Below, one piece after another: positions 1 to 7,213 of a DNA stretch of 64,000 nt. How positions within the stretch are numbered: position 1 is the first letter of the stretch; every line of letters starts with the position of its first letter. The translations under genes and the position numbers were made by a program. The notes beneath the pieces are model-generated. The model saw only the letters and a program-made list of their open reading frames with translations. It searched no databases and had not been told where the DNA came from. The stretch covers positions 1 through 64,000 of the forward strand of contig NZ_JACICA010000010.1 in NCBI RefSeq assembly GCF_014195585.1, written 5' to 3'. The DNA is from Alloprevotella rava. Lineage in GTDB: Bacteria; Bacteroidota; Bacteroidia; Bacteroidales; Bacteroidaceae.

Positions 1-213
1 TGTAAGTATGATTTTGTTCTTTTTTCTGTTTTACTCAGAACGCCGTATCTATAAGAAAATTAACGGTTGATTTCTACAATTCTACCCGAACATGATACAT
101 TTCTGCATCTTGTTCTCTTTTTTCTTGTACTTCTCTTCTTAAAAGTTTATGTCAATTCTTTCAAAGATCACAGTTGTGCTAATCGAAAGTCTTTTTCTTT
201 TCGAAAGCGAATG

Positions 214-247
214 CAAAGATACGGTAGACTTTTTAATTCCACAAGCC
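214..247 (-). promoter_or_regulatory. Predicted leftward Bacteroidetes promoter
   Basis: On the minus strand a TTG is followed after 20 nt by TATCTTTG, a perfect TAnnTTTG -7 box. Transcription would start near 207 and run off the left end of the window. No start codon with a sustained frame follows within the window, so the gene it serves lies outside. Confidence 0.45.
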
Positions 248-427
248 TTTTAAAATCTTTTTTCATAAAAAATTATTTAGATATGCGTTTTGCTAATAGT
301 GTTTTGCAAATTCATATCAAATGTTACATTTTACATATTCTTTTCTGCAATCATTGTAATACTCGTTTTTTCTAACACTTATAATAAAAGCACATTGTCC
401 CACAGACATTATTATTATAAAAAGGCT

Positions 428-435
428 TATATTTG
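428..435 (+). promoter_or_regulatory. -7 box for lipoprotein pair
   Basis: TATATTTG matches the Bacteroidetes TAnnTTTG -7 element and lies 31 bp before the ATG at 467. No clear -33 TTG is at the right distance, so support is the -7 box and its position only. Confidence 0.4.
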
Positions 436-466
436 CATTTAGAAAAGAATAAAATCATCCCTACTT

Positions 467-1069
467 ATGAAGAAAGCATTTTTCATCCTTCTTGCAGTAA
501 TCGTAGCCATTACAAGCTGCACAAAAACAGAAGACGAAGCTGTCCCCGAAAGCGTAAAAGCAAGTATCCAAGGCAATTACTATGGTAATTCAGGAGTATT
601 TTATGTTAAAAAAGGAATAGCAGACACATTAAGTATATATAGTACGGCTCTTGTTAATAGTGACAAGATACAGGTAGAAGGCATCGTGGTATCATCTGTA
701 GTAGATTCCATATTTGGACGCGGCACAGCAGCAGCACAAGGAATCTCGCAGAAACCGGTGCAACTATCCTACAAATTATACAATGCTAATGCAGCCAACA
801 ACGAATACTTTCCGATGACCTATAGCTCCTCTTCTATTTCTATGAACGTAGAGAAGGACGGACAGACACATACTATCAAGATAGACTTTCATTCTTCGAG
901 TGAAACGACAGGTTTTTTCTGGTATTTCCCTAAAAAGAATCGTTTAGATATGACTTTATTTTCTAAACAGATTTCTATGGACGGCAAGGAAGTTACTCAT
1001 TTTGCATCCAAGCCCGACACTACAATGAAAGTTGAATTTCGCTTTCCCATTTCACTACAGAAAAGATGA
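467..1069 (+). CDS. Putative lipoprotein (DUF4840-like)
   Basis: This 200-residue protein begins with a lipoprotein signal peptide: a Lys-Lys n-region, a hydrophobic core, then a lipobox ending ITSC with the modified Cys near residue 18. The mature part is a single small, mostly beta-type domain without enzymatic motifs. Size and layout resemble the DUF4840 group of Bacteroidetes lipoproteins; that match is from memory and not verified. A -7 box lies just upstream and the stop overlaps the next start as ATGA, so the two genes are probably translationally coupled. The product is expected to be lipid-anchored in the cell envelope. Function unknown. Confidence 0.75.
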   Translation: MKKAFFILLAVIVAITSCTKTEDEAVPESVKASIQGNYYGNSGVFYVKKGIADTLSIYSTALVNSDKIQVEGIVVSSVVDSIFGRGTAAAQGISQKPVQLSYKLYNANAANNEYFPMTYSSSSISMNVEKDGQTHTIKIDFHSSSETTGFFWYFPKKNRLDMTLFSKQISMDGKEVTHFASKPDTTMKVEFRFPISLQKR

Positions 1070-1461
1070 AAAAAATTGTTTTTGCCTTGATTGCTATCGC
1101 CACACTTACGGCTTGCGGATCCAGCAAGAACATGGAAAAACTTATGGGTGCAGATCGGGACGAACACGACTGTATAGCTTCAGCAGGCTATACATGGAGT
1201 GACGCCCTTCATCAATGTATCCGAATTTGGGAAGTAGGTGAACGTTTTGAGGCTGGACAAAAACACATTTTTCTTGTTTTTGATGGCGACTCAGCGTATG
1301 CTGAAATTTTCACAGATACAAATAAAATTCTCTGCAAGCGTGATAAGACACAGCACAACCTATGGCTGTCTCGAAAAGGTACTGAGAACGTACGCATCAA
1401 CAATGGTGTAACTAGCGTTTTTGTAAAGAATTACACCTACACTAAAAGCACGCAAAAGTAG
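1066..1461 (+). CDS. Small lipoprotein with paired-Cys GYTW motif
   Basis: A 131-residue protein with a lipoprotein signal (lipobox LTAC, Cys near residue 17). Soon after the anchor comes a motif Cys-x4-GYTW-x7-Cys-I-R, which suggests a small disulfide-bonded fold; similar Cys-GYxW-Cys segments recur in small envelope proteins of many bacteria. The rest looks like one beta domain. Its ATG overlaps the stop of the upstream lipoprotein gene by four bases and a strong terminator follows 26 bp after the stop, so the pair forms a two-gene operon. Function unknown; an envelope role is inferred from the signal only. Confidence 0.75.
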   Translation: MKKIVFALIAIATLTACGSSKNMEKLMGADRDEHDCIASAGYTWSDALHQCIRIWEVGERFEAGQKHIFLVFDGDSAYAEIFTDTNKILCKRDKTQHNLWLSRKGTENVRINNGVTSVFVKNYTYTKSTQK

Positions 1462-1487
1462 AAGCAAAGAGCTGTATTCTTGCCTAA

Positions 1488-1530
1488 AAATCCGCAATTC
1501 TCCTCATTGGAAAATTGCGGATTTCTTATA
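1488..1530 (+). terminator. Rho-independent terminator of lipoprotein operon
   Basis: A perfect 12-bp stem (AAATCCGCAATT paired with its complement at 1512-1523) with a 12-nt loop is followed by a T-rich stretch. It sits directly against the left IS982-type end. Confidence 0.75.
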
Positions 1531-1548
1531 TTAACGTGAGTTCGGCGA
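1530..1548 (+). repeat. Left IS982-type terminal inverted repeat
   Basis: The sequence ATTAACGTGAGTTCGGCGA is the reverse complement of 6515-6533 except for one base. It abuts the T-run of the upstream terminator. Confidence 0.75.
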
Positions 1549-1556
1549 CTACATAA

Positions 1557-1616
1557 TAACCCCAATTCGGTTTAAGAAACGCTCTTTCATGAGTTTCTTA
1601 AACCGAATTGGGGTTA
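1557..1616. repeat. Perfect hairpin, copy 1 (24-bp stem)
   Basis: A 24-bp stem starting TAACCCCAATTCGG pairs perfectly with 1593-1616. The 12-nt apical segment can form three more pairs (CTC with GAG) around a six-nt loop and a two-nt bulge. The inner 56 bp are identical to the copy at 6263-6318. Identity through the loop as well as the stem indicates duplication, not convergence. It is probably the end of a mobile unit or an insulating terminator; which is not resolved. Confidence 0.85.
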
Positions 1617-1660
1617 ACAAATATTTGCTATGTATTTTTTTAATTTATTTCCATATTCAT

Positions 1661-1668
1661 TAACTTTG
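1661..1668 (+). promoter_or_regulatory. -7 box before the C39/VKOR pseudogene
   Basis: TAACTTTG is a perfect TAnnTTTG element 16 bp before the ATG at 1685. No well-placed -33 TTG is seen. It lies just inside the left hairpin. Confidence 0.45.
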
Positions 1669-1684
1669 CAACAAAACCAAAAAA

Positions 1685-2540
1685 ATGGAAGCTAAAAATA
1701 TTTTCTTGCACTGGTTAAATTATTTAGATGTGCCTCATACATCATCTTTTACGGAAGAAATTTACCAAAAGCATCCATACAAGTATACCTTGTATGGCCT
1801 TTCGAAGCTGCTGGCTCTATATAAAATAGATAATGATTGTGTGCGGCTAGAAGACAAATCCACGATTCATGAACTTCCACCGCCTTTTTTGGCTAACCTT
1901 GCAGATGATTTTGTGATTGTAAAATCAATTGATCATGGTAAGATTTCGTATGACTGGTATGGTCATGACATCGTTATGTCTGAGCCGGATTTCATCCAGG
2001 GATGGTCCGGTGTTGTTCTGCTTGCTTATCCTAATAAACATTCTATAGAACCCGATTACAACAAACATAAAAAAGAGGAACTTGAGCGCAAAGGAATAAT
2101 AGCGCTTATTTGGATTACATTCCTGACATTATTCCTTTGCTCATTTTTGATAAGAGATAATATTAATTTCACTGATTTATTGCTGTCCGTTTTTGAGGCG
2201 GCAACAAACCTTGGGGGACTTTACATTACTTATTTATTGCTTCTCAAACAATTGCATATAGACAGCAGCGTTGCGGACAGAATCTGTAACTCTATGAAGA
2301 AAAGCAGTTGTAATAATGTACTGGAAAGTAATGCGTCAAAATTATTAGGCAGGTTCGGTTAGAGCGAAGTAGGTGCTGCCTACTTCAGCGTCAATCTTTG
2401 TGCTTTAGCTTTGTCTCCTCAGAGTCTCCCATATCTGATGTTTTTCAGCTTTGGCTCTTTGTTCTATGTAGTTTGGAGTATTTGGTATCAGCACTTTAAA
2501 GCACATACCTGGTATCCGCTGTGCCTAATTATTCAAGGTA
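1685..2540 (+). pseudogene. C39-like/VKOR family protein, nonsense-interrupted and truncated
   Basis: Residues 1-130 resemble the N-terminal C39-like domain of Bacteroidetes proteins that combine it with a membrane vitamin K epoxide reductase (VKOR) domain. Two hydrophobic segments follow near 140-190, then the VKOR start with the Cys pair region ending NNVLES. At 2360-2362 a TAG stands where family members have Trp (FG-W-SEVG). The frame then continues without shift through the next VKOR helices to 2540, so a single TGG-to-TAG change explains the stop. Further on, the redox motif reads WYPLC instead of WCPLC, losing the first catalytic Cys. Homology ends near 2540, where a glycosyltransferase remnant begins. 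In intact loci such proteins sit beside C39 exporters and may serve disulfide formation in exported peptides (inference). Confidence 0.7.
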
Positions 2541-2703
2541 TATTCGTTTGTAGAGAATACTATTATCGCCATAGAAAGGGCTTTACGACTTTCTGATGAG
2601 GAAAAGCAAGACTATATCCAAAAAGGAAAGGAATTGGTCAGGATAAAATATTCGACCACACGAATGCGAGAACTTTATTATAACTTGCTCTCTAACATTT
2701 AAG
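2541..2703 (+). pseudogene. C-terminal fragment of a glycosyltransferase (GT4/GT1-like)
   Basis: In the frame ending at TAA 2701-2703 the translation runs SFVENTIIAIERAL, then SDEEKQDYIQKGKELV, and ends LYYNLLSNI. The amphipathic pattern and the closing helices are typical of the C-terminus of glycosyltransferase family 4 proteins. An in-frame stop lies just upstream at 2526-2528, so only about 50 residues survive. It is fused at its left to the VKOR remnant and followed 10 bp later by the start of a GT2 gene, consistent with two adjacent genes of a former glycosylation locus. The family assignment rests on pattern recognition of a short tail. Confidence 0.5.
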
Positions 2704-2713
2704 ATAAAAGCTT

Positions 2714-2866
2714 ATGAACAACGATAAATCACCGTTAGTAAGTGTTCTGTTACCCGTATATAATGCGGAAGAATATCTTTACGAGGCCATGGAGAGCATC
2801 CTCGCTCAAACCTATTCAAATTTTGAGGTGGTCGTAATTGACGATGGCTCATCAGATGGAAGTACC
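2714..2866 (+). pseudogene. N-terminal fragment of a GT2 glycosyltransferase
   Basis: About 51 codons encode the classic start of a family 2 glycosyltransferase: VSVLLPVYNAEEYL, then ESILAQTYSNFEVVVIDD and GSSDGST, which is the nucleotide-sugar-binding half of the Rossmann-like fold. Homology stops abruptly after GST. The frame runs on to 2941 but only through the start region of the next gene, so the catalytic part is missing. The junction indicates a deletion fusing the GT gene to the upstream region of the outer-membrane protein. Confidence 0.75.
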
Positions 2867-2891
2867 ACAATCTGTATCAAAAAATATCATT

Positions 2892-5774
2892 ATGAAGATT
2901 CATTTTTGTTTATTACTTTTTGCCTTATTACTTCCGATTAAAAGTCATTCCCAATATCGTGACATCTGCGTTATGCTGCATTTGGAAGACTCTGATACAA
3001 AGCGGCAACTGGGAAATGGATTGGCTTACGCATTCTCCAAAAATAAGGAAGGGGTGGATACGCTTACAATGATAAAGATTATGAAGGCTACTCCGGAATA
3101 CATGTACTATGGTGAATTGAAAAGGAAACTTTCCGTGGGTGACACGCTTTTTGTCCGCTCTCGTTGTGAGAATTATGAAGAGGAGACGACCCCCTTTGTC
3201 ATAACGCAGAAAATGATCGAGGAGACTCCTGTTAATATTGAGGGAACCGTCCGTCTTAGACGTGCGCCTAAAACATTGAGAGAGGCCACCGTCACAGCGT
3301 CAAAAATTATGATGGTTAATAAAGGTGATACCATCGTCTATAATGCCGATTACTTTCAACTGGCAGAGGGGTCAATGCTTGACGCGCTCATCAGTCAGTT
3401 GCCGGGTGTGAAACTGGAGAAAGGCGGACGCATTACCATCAATGGAAACTTCGTGAGCAGCCTGCTCATTAACGGTAAAGATTTCTTTAAGGGAGACCCG
3501 ACTGTCGCATTGGAAAACCTGCCGGCATACATGGTCAACAAGGTTAAAGCTTATCAGAAGGCACCCGACAATGCTTACATCATCCGCGACAGCCTCAAGG
3601 CCAATGCTTCAGACCCTTGGGTGATTGATGTCAACCTGAAGCGTGACTACGCACAAGGCTGGATAGCCAACGCTGAATCCGGTTACGGAACCGGAAATCG
3701 CTATCTTGCACGGCTGTTCGGTCTGCGGTTCACAGACTATTCACGGCTTTCTCTTTTCACTAATTTCAACAATACGAACGACAACGGCCGCCCCGGCAGA
3801 GAAGGATCGTGGAGCAGTATAGAACCCGTCTTCGGACGTTCAGTTTCGAAGACGGGTGGCCTTTCGTATGGTACAGAGAGCAAAAACCGTAAGACCTCAT
3901 TCTCTACAAACCTCACTCTGGCCTACAATAATGACGACATTCAGACCGAGAAGTCCACGGAAAGATTTCAGGCGTTCGGAAGTTCCTACGTCCGTTCACG
4001 CAATCAGGAACATCTTAGGAATACTGTTCTTAACATGGATGCCTCTTTTTCGCATTCAGCAAAGAAGGCTTATTTTTGTTGGGATAACGTCTTTTCCTAT
4101 AACCATTCAAAGGATGCAGCCAACAACTACAGCGTAGAGTCGGCCGCATTGCCAACCGAAAGCTATCGCGGGGCACTGCTCGACAGTTTGTTCGTCCTGC
4201 AGAATTACGCAAAGGCTGGTGCCCTGACGAATTACAACCGAGATCTCTCAACGCAGAGCACTACCAACTGGACCTATATAAGTCTGTTCAACGCTGATAT
4301 CCGCTTGCCCCATTCACGCTATATAACGCTGCAGCTCAATGGCCGCTATTCCCACGCAACGGATAAGTGGTTTTCCCGGTACGCGCTTTTCATGCCTCGG
4401 TCATCCGAGAATGGAGACTACCGGAATAAATATCAGACGACCCCGCAACATGAATATCAGTGGTGGGCCTACGCCAATGCTCCAATCTATGAGAAGAATA
4501 TCGTTAGGCTTGTGGCAGCCTACACCTATCGCCAGGAATACTACTCCAACAGCCGTAATCTTTATCGTTTGGATTATTTAGGCGGCCAATGGGCCTCTGC
4601 AAACGGGTATGTCCTGGGTATGCTCCCCTCGACAGGCGACTCTCTTACACGCTGTATCGACTATGCCAATACCTTTAACAGCAACCGACACCTTTACCGT
4701 CACACCCCAGAGCTGCAAGTGCAACTGACCTTCAAGAAAGGTGCGGCACTCACTTTGCTTTTTCCAGTTAATTTTGAGCATGACGTGCTAAGCGATTTAC
4801 GCATGAAAGATGTGCGCAGCCATGTCAGCAAGCACTATGTAGGTTTTGATCCAAAAATACAATTCAGTTGGAGCGGACTAAACATTGAGGCGCATAAACG
4901 GCTTGTTGCACCCGATATGACCTATCTGCTTGATGTCCGTGATGACAGCAGCCCGCTGGCAATCTATCTTGGGAACCCTACGCTCAAGGCCACCGACATC
5001 TATTCGCTTTCAACCAAATTCAGCAAGACGATTACAAAGCATGCACAAAACTATTATACAGGTGCAGGATACCATGTCCTTCATCATGCAGTGGGGCAGT
5101 CGCGGCTCTATGACAACACCTTGGGCGTAACAACATATACTCCACGAAACATCAACGGAAACTGGACGGTCAGCATCAACGGAGGCTATGCAAGAAGTCT
5201 CGATGCCAGGCAGTATTGGACCATTTCGGCAGATGCCGTGTGGAAATACGACAACAGCGTTGATTTCCTGCAAACCAACAACATCGATGCCGTGACTCGC
5301 ACTTCAGTCCATAATCAAGCACTTGACGGGAACCTGGCCTTACGCTACCGTCAGAAAGCAGTAGCTCTTTCATTCGTCACTTCAGCCAAGTGGCAGCATG
5401 CCGAGAGTGAGCGTGAGGGATTCACGACCATCAACAGCCTTGACATGCTCTACGGACTCACGGCAAACGTTACGTTCCCGTGGGGTATAACGCTCAATAC
5501 GGACTGCAGTCTGTACACACGTGGAGGCTACTCGGACGAGACCATGAACACCCATGAGTGGATATGGAATGCCGAACTTTCTAAATCGTTTTTAAGAAAG
5601 AAAAGCCTTGTGATCCGTCTGCTTGGTTATGACCTTTTGCACCAGCGCCACAACGTCTTGCGCACGCTGAATGCGCAAGGTCGTACAGAAACATGGTATA
5701 ACACTATTCCCCGTTATGTGATGCTTACTCTTGCATATCGCTTAAGCATACAGCCTAAAAAGGCTAATCAATAG
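2892..5774 (+). CDS. Outer-membrane beta-barrel protein (TonB-receptor-like)
   Basis: A 960-residue protein with a signal peptide (MKIHFCLLLFALLLP, cut after SHSQ). Residues about 20-130 form a divergent carboxypeptidase-regulatory-like domain. They are followed by a plug-like segment (EATVTASKIMMVNKGDTIVY, then DALISQLPGVKLEKGG) and a long C-terminal region rich in alternating aromatic strands, typical of the OMP_b-brl_3 barrel group. The last residues, VMLTLAYRLSIQ, resemble a closing barrel strand. The ATG at 2892 was chosen because it directly precedes the signal peptide; the frame is open further upstream but runs through the truncated GT gene. In related loci such barrels accompany C39 peptide exporters, which suggests peptide export or uptake. 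It is the only large gene in the element that still looks intact. Confidence 0.8.
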   Translation: MKIHFCLLLFALLLPIKSHSQYRDICVMLHLEDSDTKRQLGNGLAYAFSKNKEGVDTLTMIKIMKATPEYMYYGELKRKLSVGDTLFVRSRCENYEEETTPFVITQKMIEETPVNIEGTVRLRRAPKTLREATVTASKIMMVNKGDTIVYNADYFQLAEGSMLDALISQLPGVKLEKGGRITINGNFVSSLLINGKDFFKGDPTVALENLPAYMVNKVKAYQKAPDNAYIIRDSLKANASDPWVIDVNLKRDYAQGWIANAESGYGTGNRYLARLFGLRFTDYSRLSLFTNFNNTNDNGRPGREGSWSSIEPVFGRSVSKTGGLSYGTESKNRKTSFSTNLTLAYNNDDIQTEKSTERFQAFGSSYVRSRNQEHLRNTVLNMDASFSHSAKKAYFCWDNVFSYNHSKDAANNYSVESAALPTESYRGALLDSLFVLQNYAKAGALTNYNRDLSTQSTTNWTYISLFNADIRLPHSRYITLQLNGRYSHATDKWFSRYALFMPRSSENGDYRNKYQTTPQHEYQWWAYANAPIYEKNIVRLVAAYTYRQEYYSNSRNLYRLDYLGGQWASANGYVLGMLPSTGDSLTRCIDYANTFNSNRHLYRHTPELQVQLTFKKGAALTLLFPVNFEHDVLSDLRMKDVRSHVSKHYVGFDPKIQFSWSGLNIEAHKRLVAPDMTYLLDVRDDSSPLAIYLGNPTLKATDIYSLSTKFSKTITKHAQNYYTGAGYHVLHHAVGQSRLYDNTLGVTTYTPRNINGNWTVSINGGYARSLDARQYWTISADAVWKYDNSVDFLQTNNIDAVTRTSVHNQALDGNLALRYRQKAVALSFVTSAKWQHAESEREGFTTINSLDMLYGLTANVTFPWGITLNTDCSLYTRGGYSDETMNTHEWIWNAELSKSFLRKKSLVIRLLGYDLLHQRHNVLRTLNAQGRTETWYNTIPRYVMLTLAYRLSIQPKKANQ

Positions 5775-5818
5775 TATTGCCGCTCGTATTGGTGTCTTGT
5801 ACTTTCTCATTAATTCCA

Positions 5819-6352
5819 ATGAATAAATTTGATAAAAATAGTTTTTTGGGGTCTTGGCTAAATATAGTTCAATTTAAAACTATTCAAAATATAAAGGAAA
5901 AGTTTCCGTTTTATACCCAATTAGATGTGATGGACTGCGGCCCCGCCTGCCTTCGCATGATTGCGAAATTCTACGGTCGTCACTACTCCTTGCAGACACT
6001 GCGTGACCGCTCGTTCATTACCCGTGAGGGAGTGTCGATGCTCGGTATCAGCGACGCTGCCGAGAGCGTCGGCATGCGCACCGCCGGTATCAAGATTTCG
6101 ACTGAGAAATTAGTGGAGGAAGCGATACTTCCCTGCATTCTTCATTGGCACCAAAACCACTTTGTCGTACTTTACAAGGTGAAAAGGAATCGAAAAGGAA
6201 AACTGTTTTTCTTCATAGCCGACCCCGCCTCGCGTCTTGTATGCTACGGTCAGAAAGAATTTACCCCAATTCGGTTTAAGAAACGCTCTTTCATGAGTTT
6301 CTTAAACCGAATTGGGGTTCAGAAAAAGAGCCATTATAGAAACGGTGAATGA
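5819..6352 (+). pseudogene. Peptidase C39 domain, truncated before the ABC transporter
   Basis: The N-terminal domain of a peptidase-containing ABC exporter. The catalytic Cys lies in LDVMDCGPACLRMIA, the His in HWHQNHFVVLYKV and the Asp in FFIADPASRLV, so the peptidase triad is complete. After codon 6259-6261 the gene runs into the hairpin at 6263, which supplies a foreign in-frame tail of about 30 residues (TPIRFKKRSFMSF and on) before a stop. The membrane and ATPase domains are absent. The family cleaves leader peptides after double Gly during export. A soluble orphan peptidase could still be made, but the exporter function is lost. The start at 5819 is uncertain; homology begins only near KFPFYTQLD. 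Confidence 0.75.
6263..6318. repeat. Perfect hairpin, copy 2
   Basis: The same 56 bp as the inner part of 1557-1616, with a perfect 22-bp stem. It begins exactly where homology of the C39 gene ends and finishes where homology of the IS982 transposase begins, so it marks both breakpoints. Confidence 0.85.
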
Positions 6353-6512
6353 TGAACTTAAGAACATTGCACAAGTGGAGCACTCCAGACATAGATGCTT
6401 TGACAATTTCATCGTCAACTTATTAGGGGCAATTGCTGCCTATTGTCTGTTTCCAAAGAAGCCGTGCATCAATGTACAAAGGACCATTGACACACAGCTT
6501 GCATTGTTCTGA
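6311..6512 (+). pseudogene. IS982-family transposase, C-terminal remnant
   Basis: About 66 codons encode [19 protein letters not shown], then [20 protein letters not shown] and the end of the protein at a TGA. This is the highly conserved C-terminal block (RxxIETVND, EHSRHR, NxLxxxxAYC) of IS982-family DDE transposases. The upstream 80 percent of the gene is missing; an in-frame TAA lies within the hairpin at 6303. The right terminal inverted repeat follows three bases after the stop. Confidence 0.85.
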
Positions 6513-6514
6513 TT

Positions 6515-6533
6515 TCGTCGAACTCACGTTAAT
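6515..6533 (-). repeat. Right IS982-type terminal inverted repeat
   Basis: TCGTCGAACTCACGTTAAT is the reverse complement of 1530-1548 with one mismatch. The flanks just outside the two ends do not form an obvious direct repeat. Confidence 0.75.
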
Positions 6534-6554
6534 TAGAAGAACTCTTATAAAGAA

Positions 6555-7028
6555 TTACTTTTTCCAATCCTTATATGGATAGATACGCAGCGAAGAATTA
6601 TAATACTTGCGATCGCCAGTAACTTCCGCTCCCAAAAAACTAGGGTATTCAAAGGATTCGGTTTCGCTTTTTAGTTCCACCTCTGCCACCACCAATCCAT
6701 CGTTATCGCCATGAAACTCATCGACTTCAAAGACATGATTGCCGACTGGAACAAGCCAGCGCGTTTTATCTACTATCCCCGGCTCACAGAGCATCATCAG
6801 CGAGAGCGCTTCATCCTTTGTAATTTCTTTTTCAAATTCGTAGCGCGACAATCCATTATTTCGGCTTGGACCTTTAATCGTTAGAAATCCCTGTTCGTTG
6901 CGCAAACGCACACGCACGGTACGACCCTTCCCCGAACAGATATATCCCTGAATGATTCGAGAATGACTCGTGGCCAACGATTTGTAGTCGCCAGCCACGA
7001 GGAATTTACGTTCAATCTCAAGCGGCAT
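6555..7028 (-). CDS. CYTH domain protein
   Basis: A 157-residue soluble protein that is a single CYTH (triphosphate tunnel) domain. The hallmark EIERKFLV is at residues 4-11. It is followed by charged strands expected in the tunnel, such as TVRVRLRNEQGFLTIKGP, YEFEKEI and VFEVDEFHG, and by VVAEVELKSE near the end. The family binds triphosphate substrates with divalent metal and includes adenylate cyclase IV, thiamine triphosphatase and inorganic triphosphatase. The exact substrate cannot be read here, but short stand-alone bacterial forms are often tripolyphosphatases. It lies three bases after a 47-codon membrane-protein gene and downstream of prfB, probably in one transcript. Confidence 0.9.
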   Translation of the reverse strand: MPLEIERKFLVAGDYKSLATSHSRIIQGYICSGKGRTVRVRLRNEQGFLTIKGPSRNNGLSRYEFEKEITKDEALSLMMLCEPGIVDKTRWLVPVGNHVFEVDEFHGDNDGLVVAEVELKSETESFEYPSFLGAEVTGDRKYYNSSLRIYPYKDWKK

Positions 7029-7031
7029 ACA

Positions 7032-7175
7032 TCATTTTGCTAAAATTGAGAATAAAGCAAGAGATAGTACCACTATAACAATGAGACCTATAAAGATGCC
7101 ATTAACAACACGGCGAGCTTGCCGTTCTTGCTGCGCATCGCGAACCCGTTTCTTTAGTTTCTTTTTTCCGCTCAT
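7032..7175 (-). CDS. Small basic single-TM protein (47 aa)
   Basis: A short ORF between prfB and the CYTH gene. It starts MSGKKKLKKRVRDAQQERQ, a strongly basic, probably helical N-terminus, followed by one hydrophobic segment (FIGLIVIVVLSLALFSIL) to the end at residue 47. The topology suggests a membrane-anchored peptide with its basic part in the cytoplasm. The stop lies three bases before the CYTH start codon and the ORF starts 38 bp after the prfB stop, so coding by position and operon context is plausible. I do not recognise a family. Confidence 0.6.
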   Translation of the reverse strand: MSGKKKLKKRVRDAQQERQARRVVNGIFIGLIVIVVLSLALFSILAK

Positions 7176-7213
7176 AGTATAAAGGATAATAGTTAGTATT
7201 TGTTAGATATGTT

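Larger units (their letters stand above)
1..466. other. Left-edge intergenic region, no gene seen
   Basis: AT-rich stretch without a convincing coding region on either strand. It carries a leftward promoter (see 214-247) and the promoter of the lipoprotein pair that begins at 467. The short open frame at 67-375 has no ribosome-binding site, no recognisable domain and low-complexity Phe/Leu composition, so it is not called. Confidence 0.5.
1530..6533. mobile_element. IS982-bounded mosaic carrying decayed peptide-export genes
   Basis: The region is bounded by 19-bp terminal inverted repeats that match at 18 positions (1530-1548 and 6515-6533). Next to the right end are the last 66 codons of an IS982-family transposase (6311-6512). 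Next to the left end only about 28 bp of IS sequence remain. Inside each IS remnant lies the same perfect hairpin (1557-1616, 6263-6318), and between the hairpins are about 4.6 kb of unrelated genes, most of them broken. I infer that a hairpin-flanked segment replaced the middle of an IS982 copy, or that two IS copies recombined. No target-site duplication is visible outside the ends. Confidence 0.65.

Noticed and set aside
67-375. 102-codon open frame near the left edge
   Set aside because: No ribosome-binding site, low-complexity Phe/Leu content and no domain; it overlaps a predicted leftward promoter.
1557-1616. Integron attC site
   Set aside because: The stem is perfect and lacks the unpaired bases and core sites expected of attC; no integrase is nearby.
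2411-2596. Separate small membrane protein gene
   Set aside because: It is in frame with the upstream C39-like/VKOR gene and continues its VKOR sequence past a nonsense codon, so it is part of that pseudogene.
1530-6533. Intact composite transposon with target-site duplication
   Set aside because: Flanks outside the two ends do not share a direct repeat, and no functional transposase is present.
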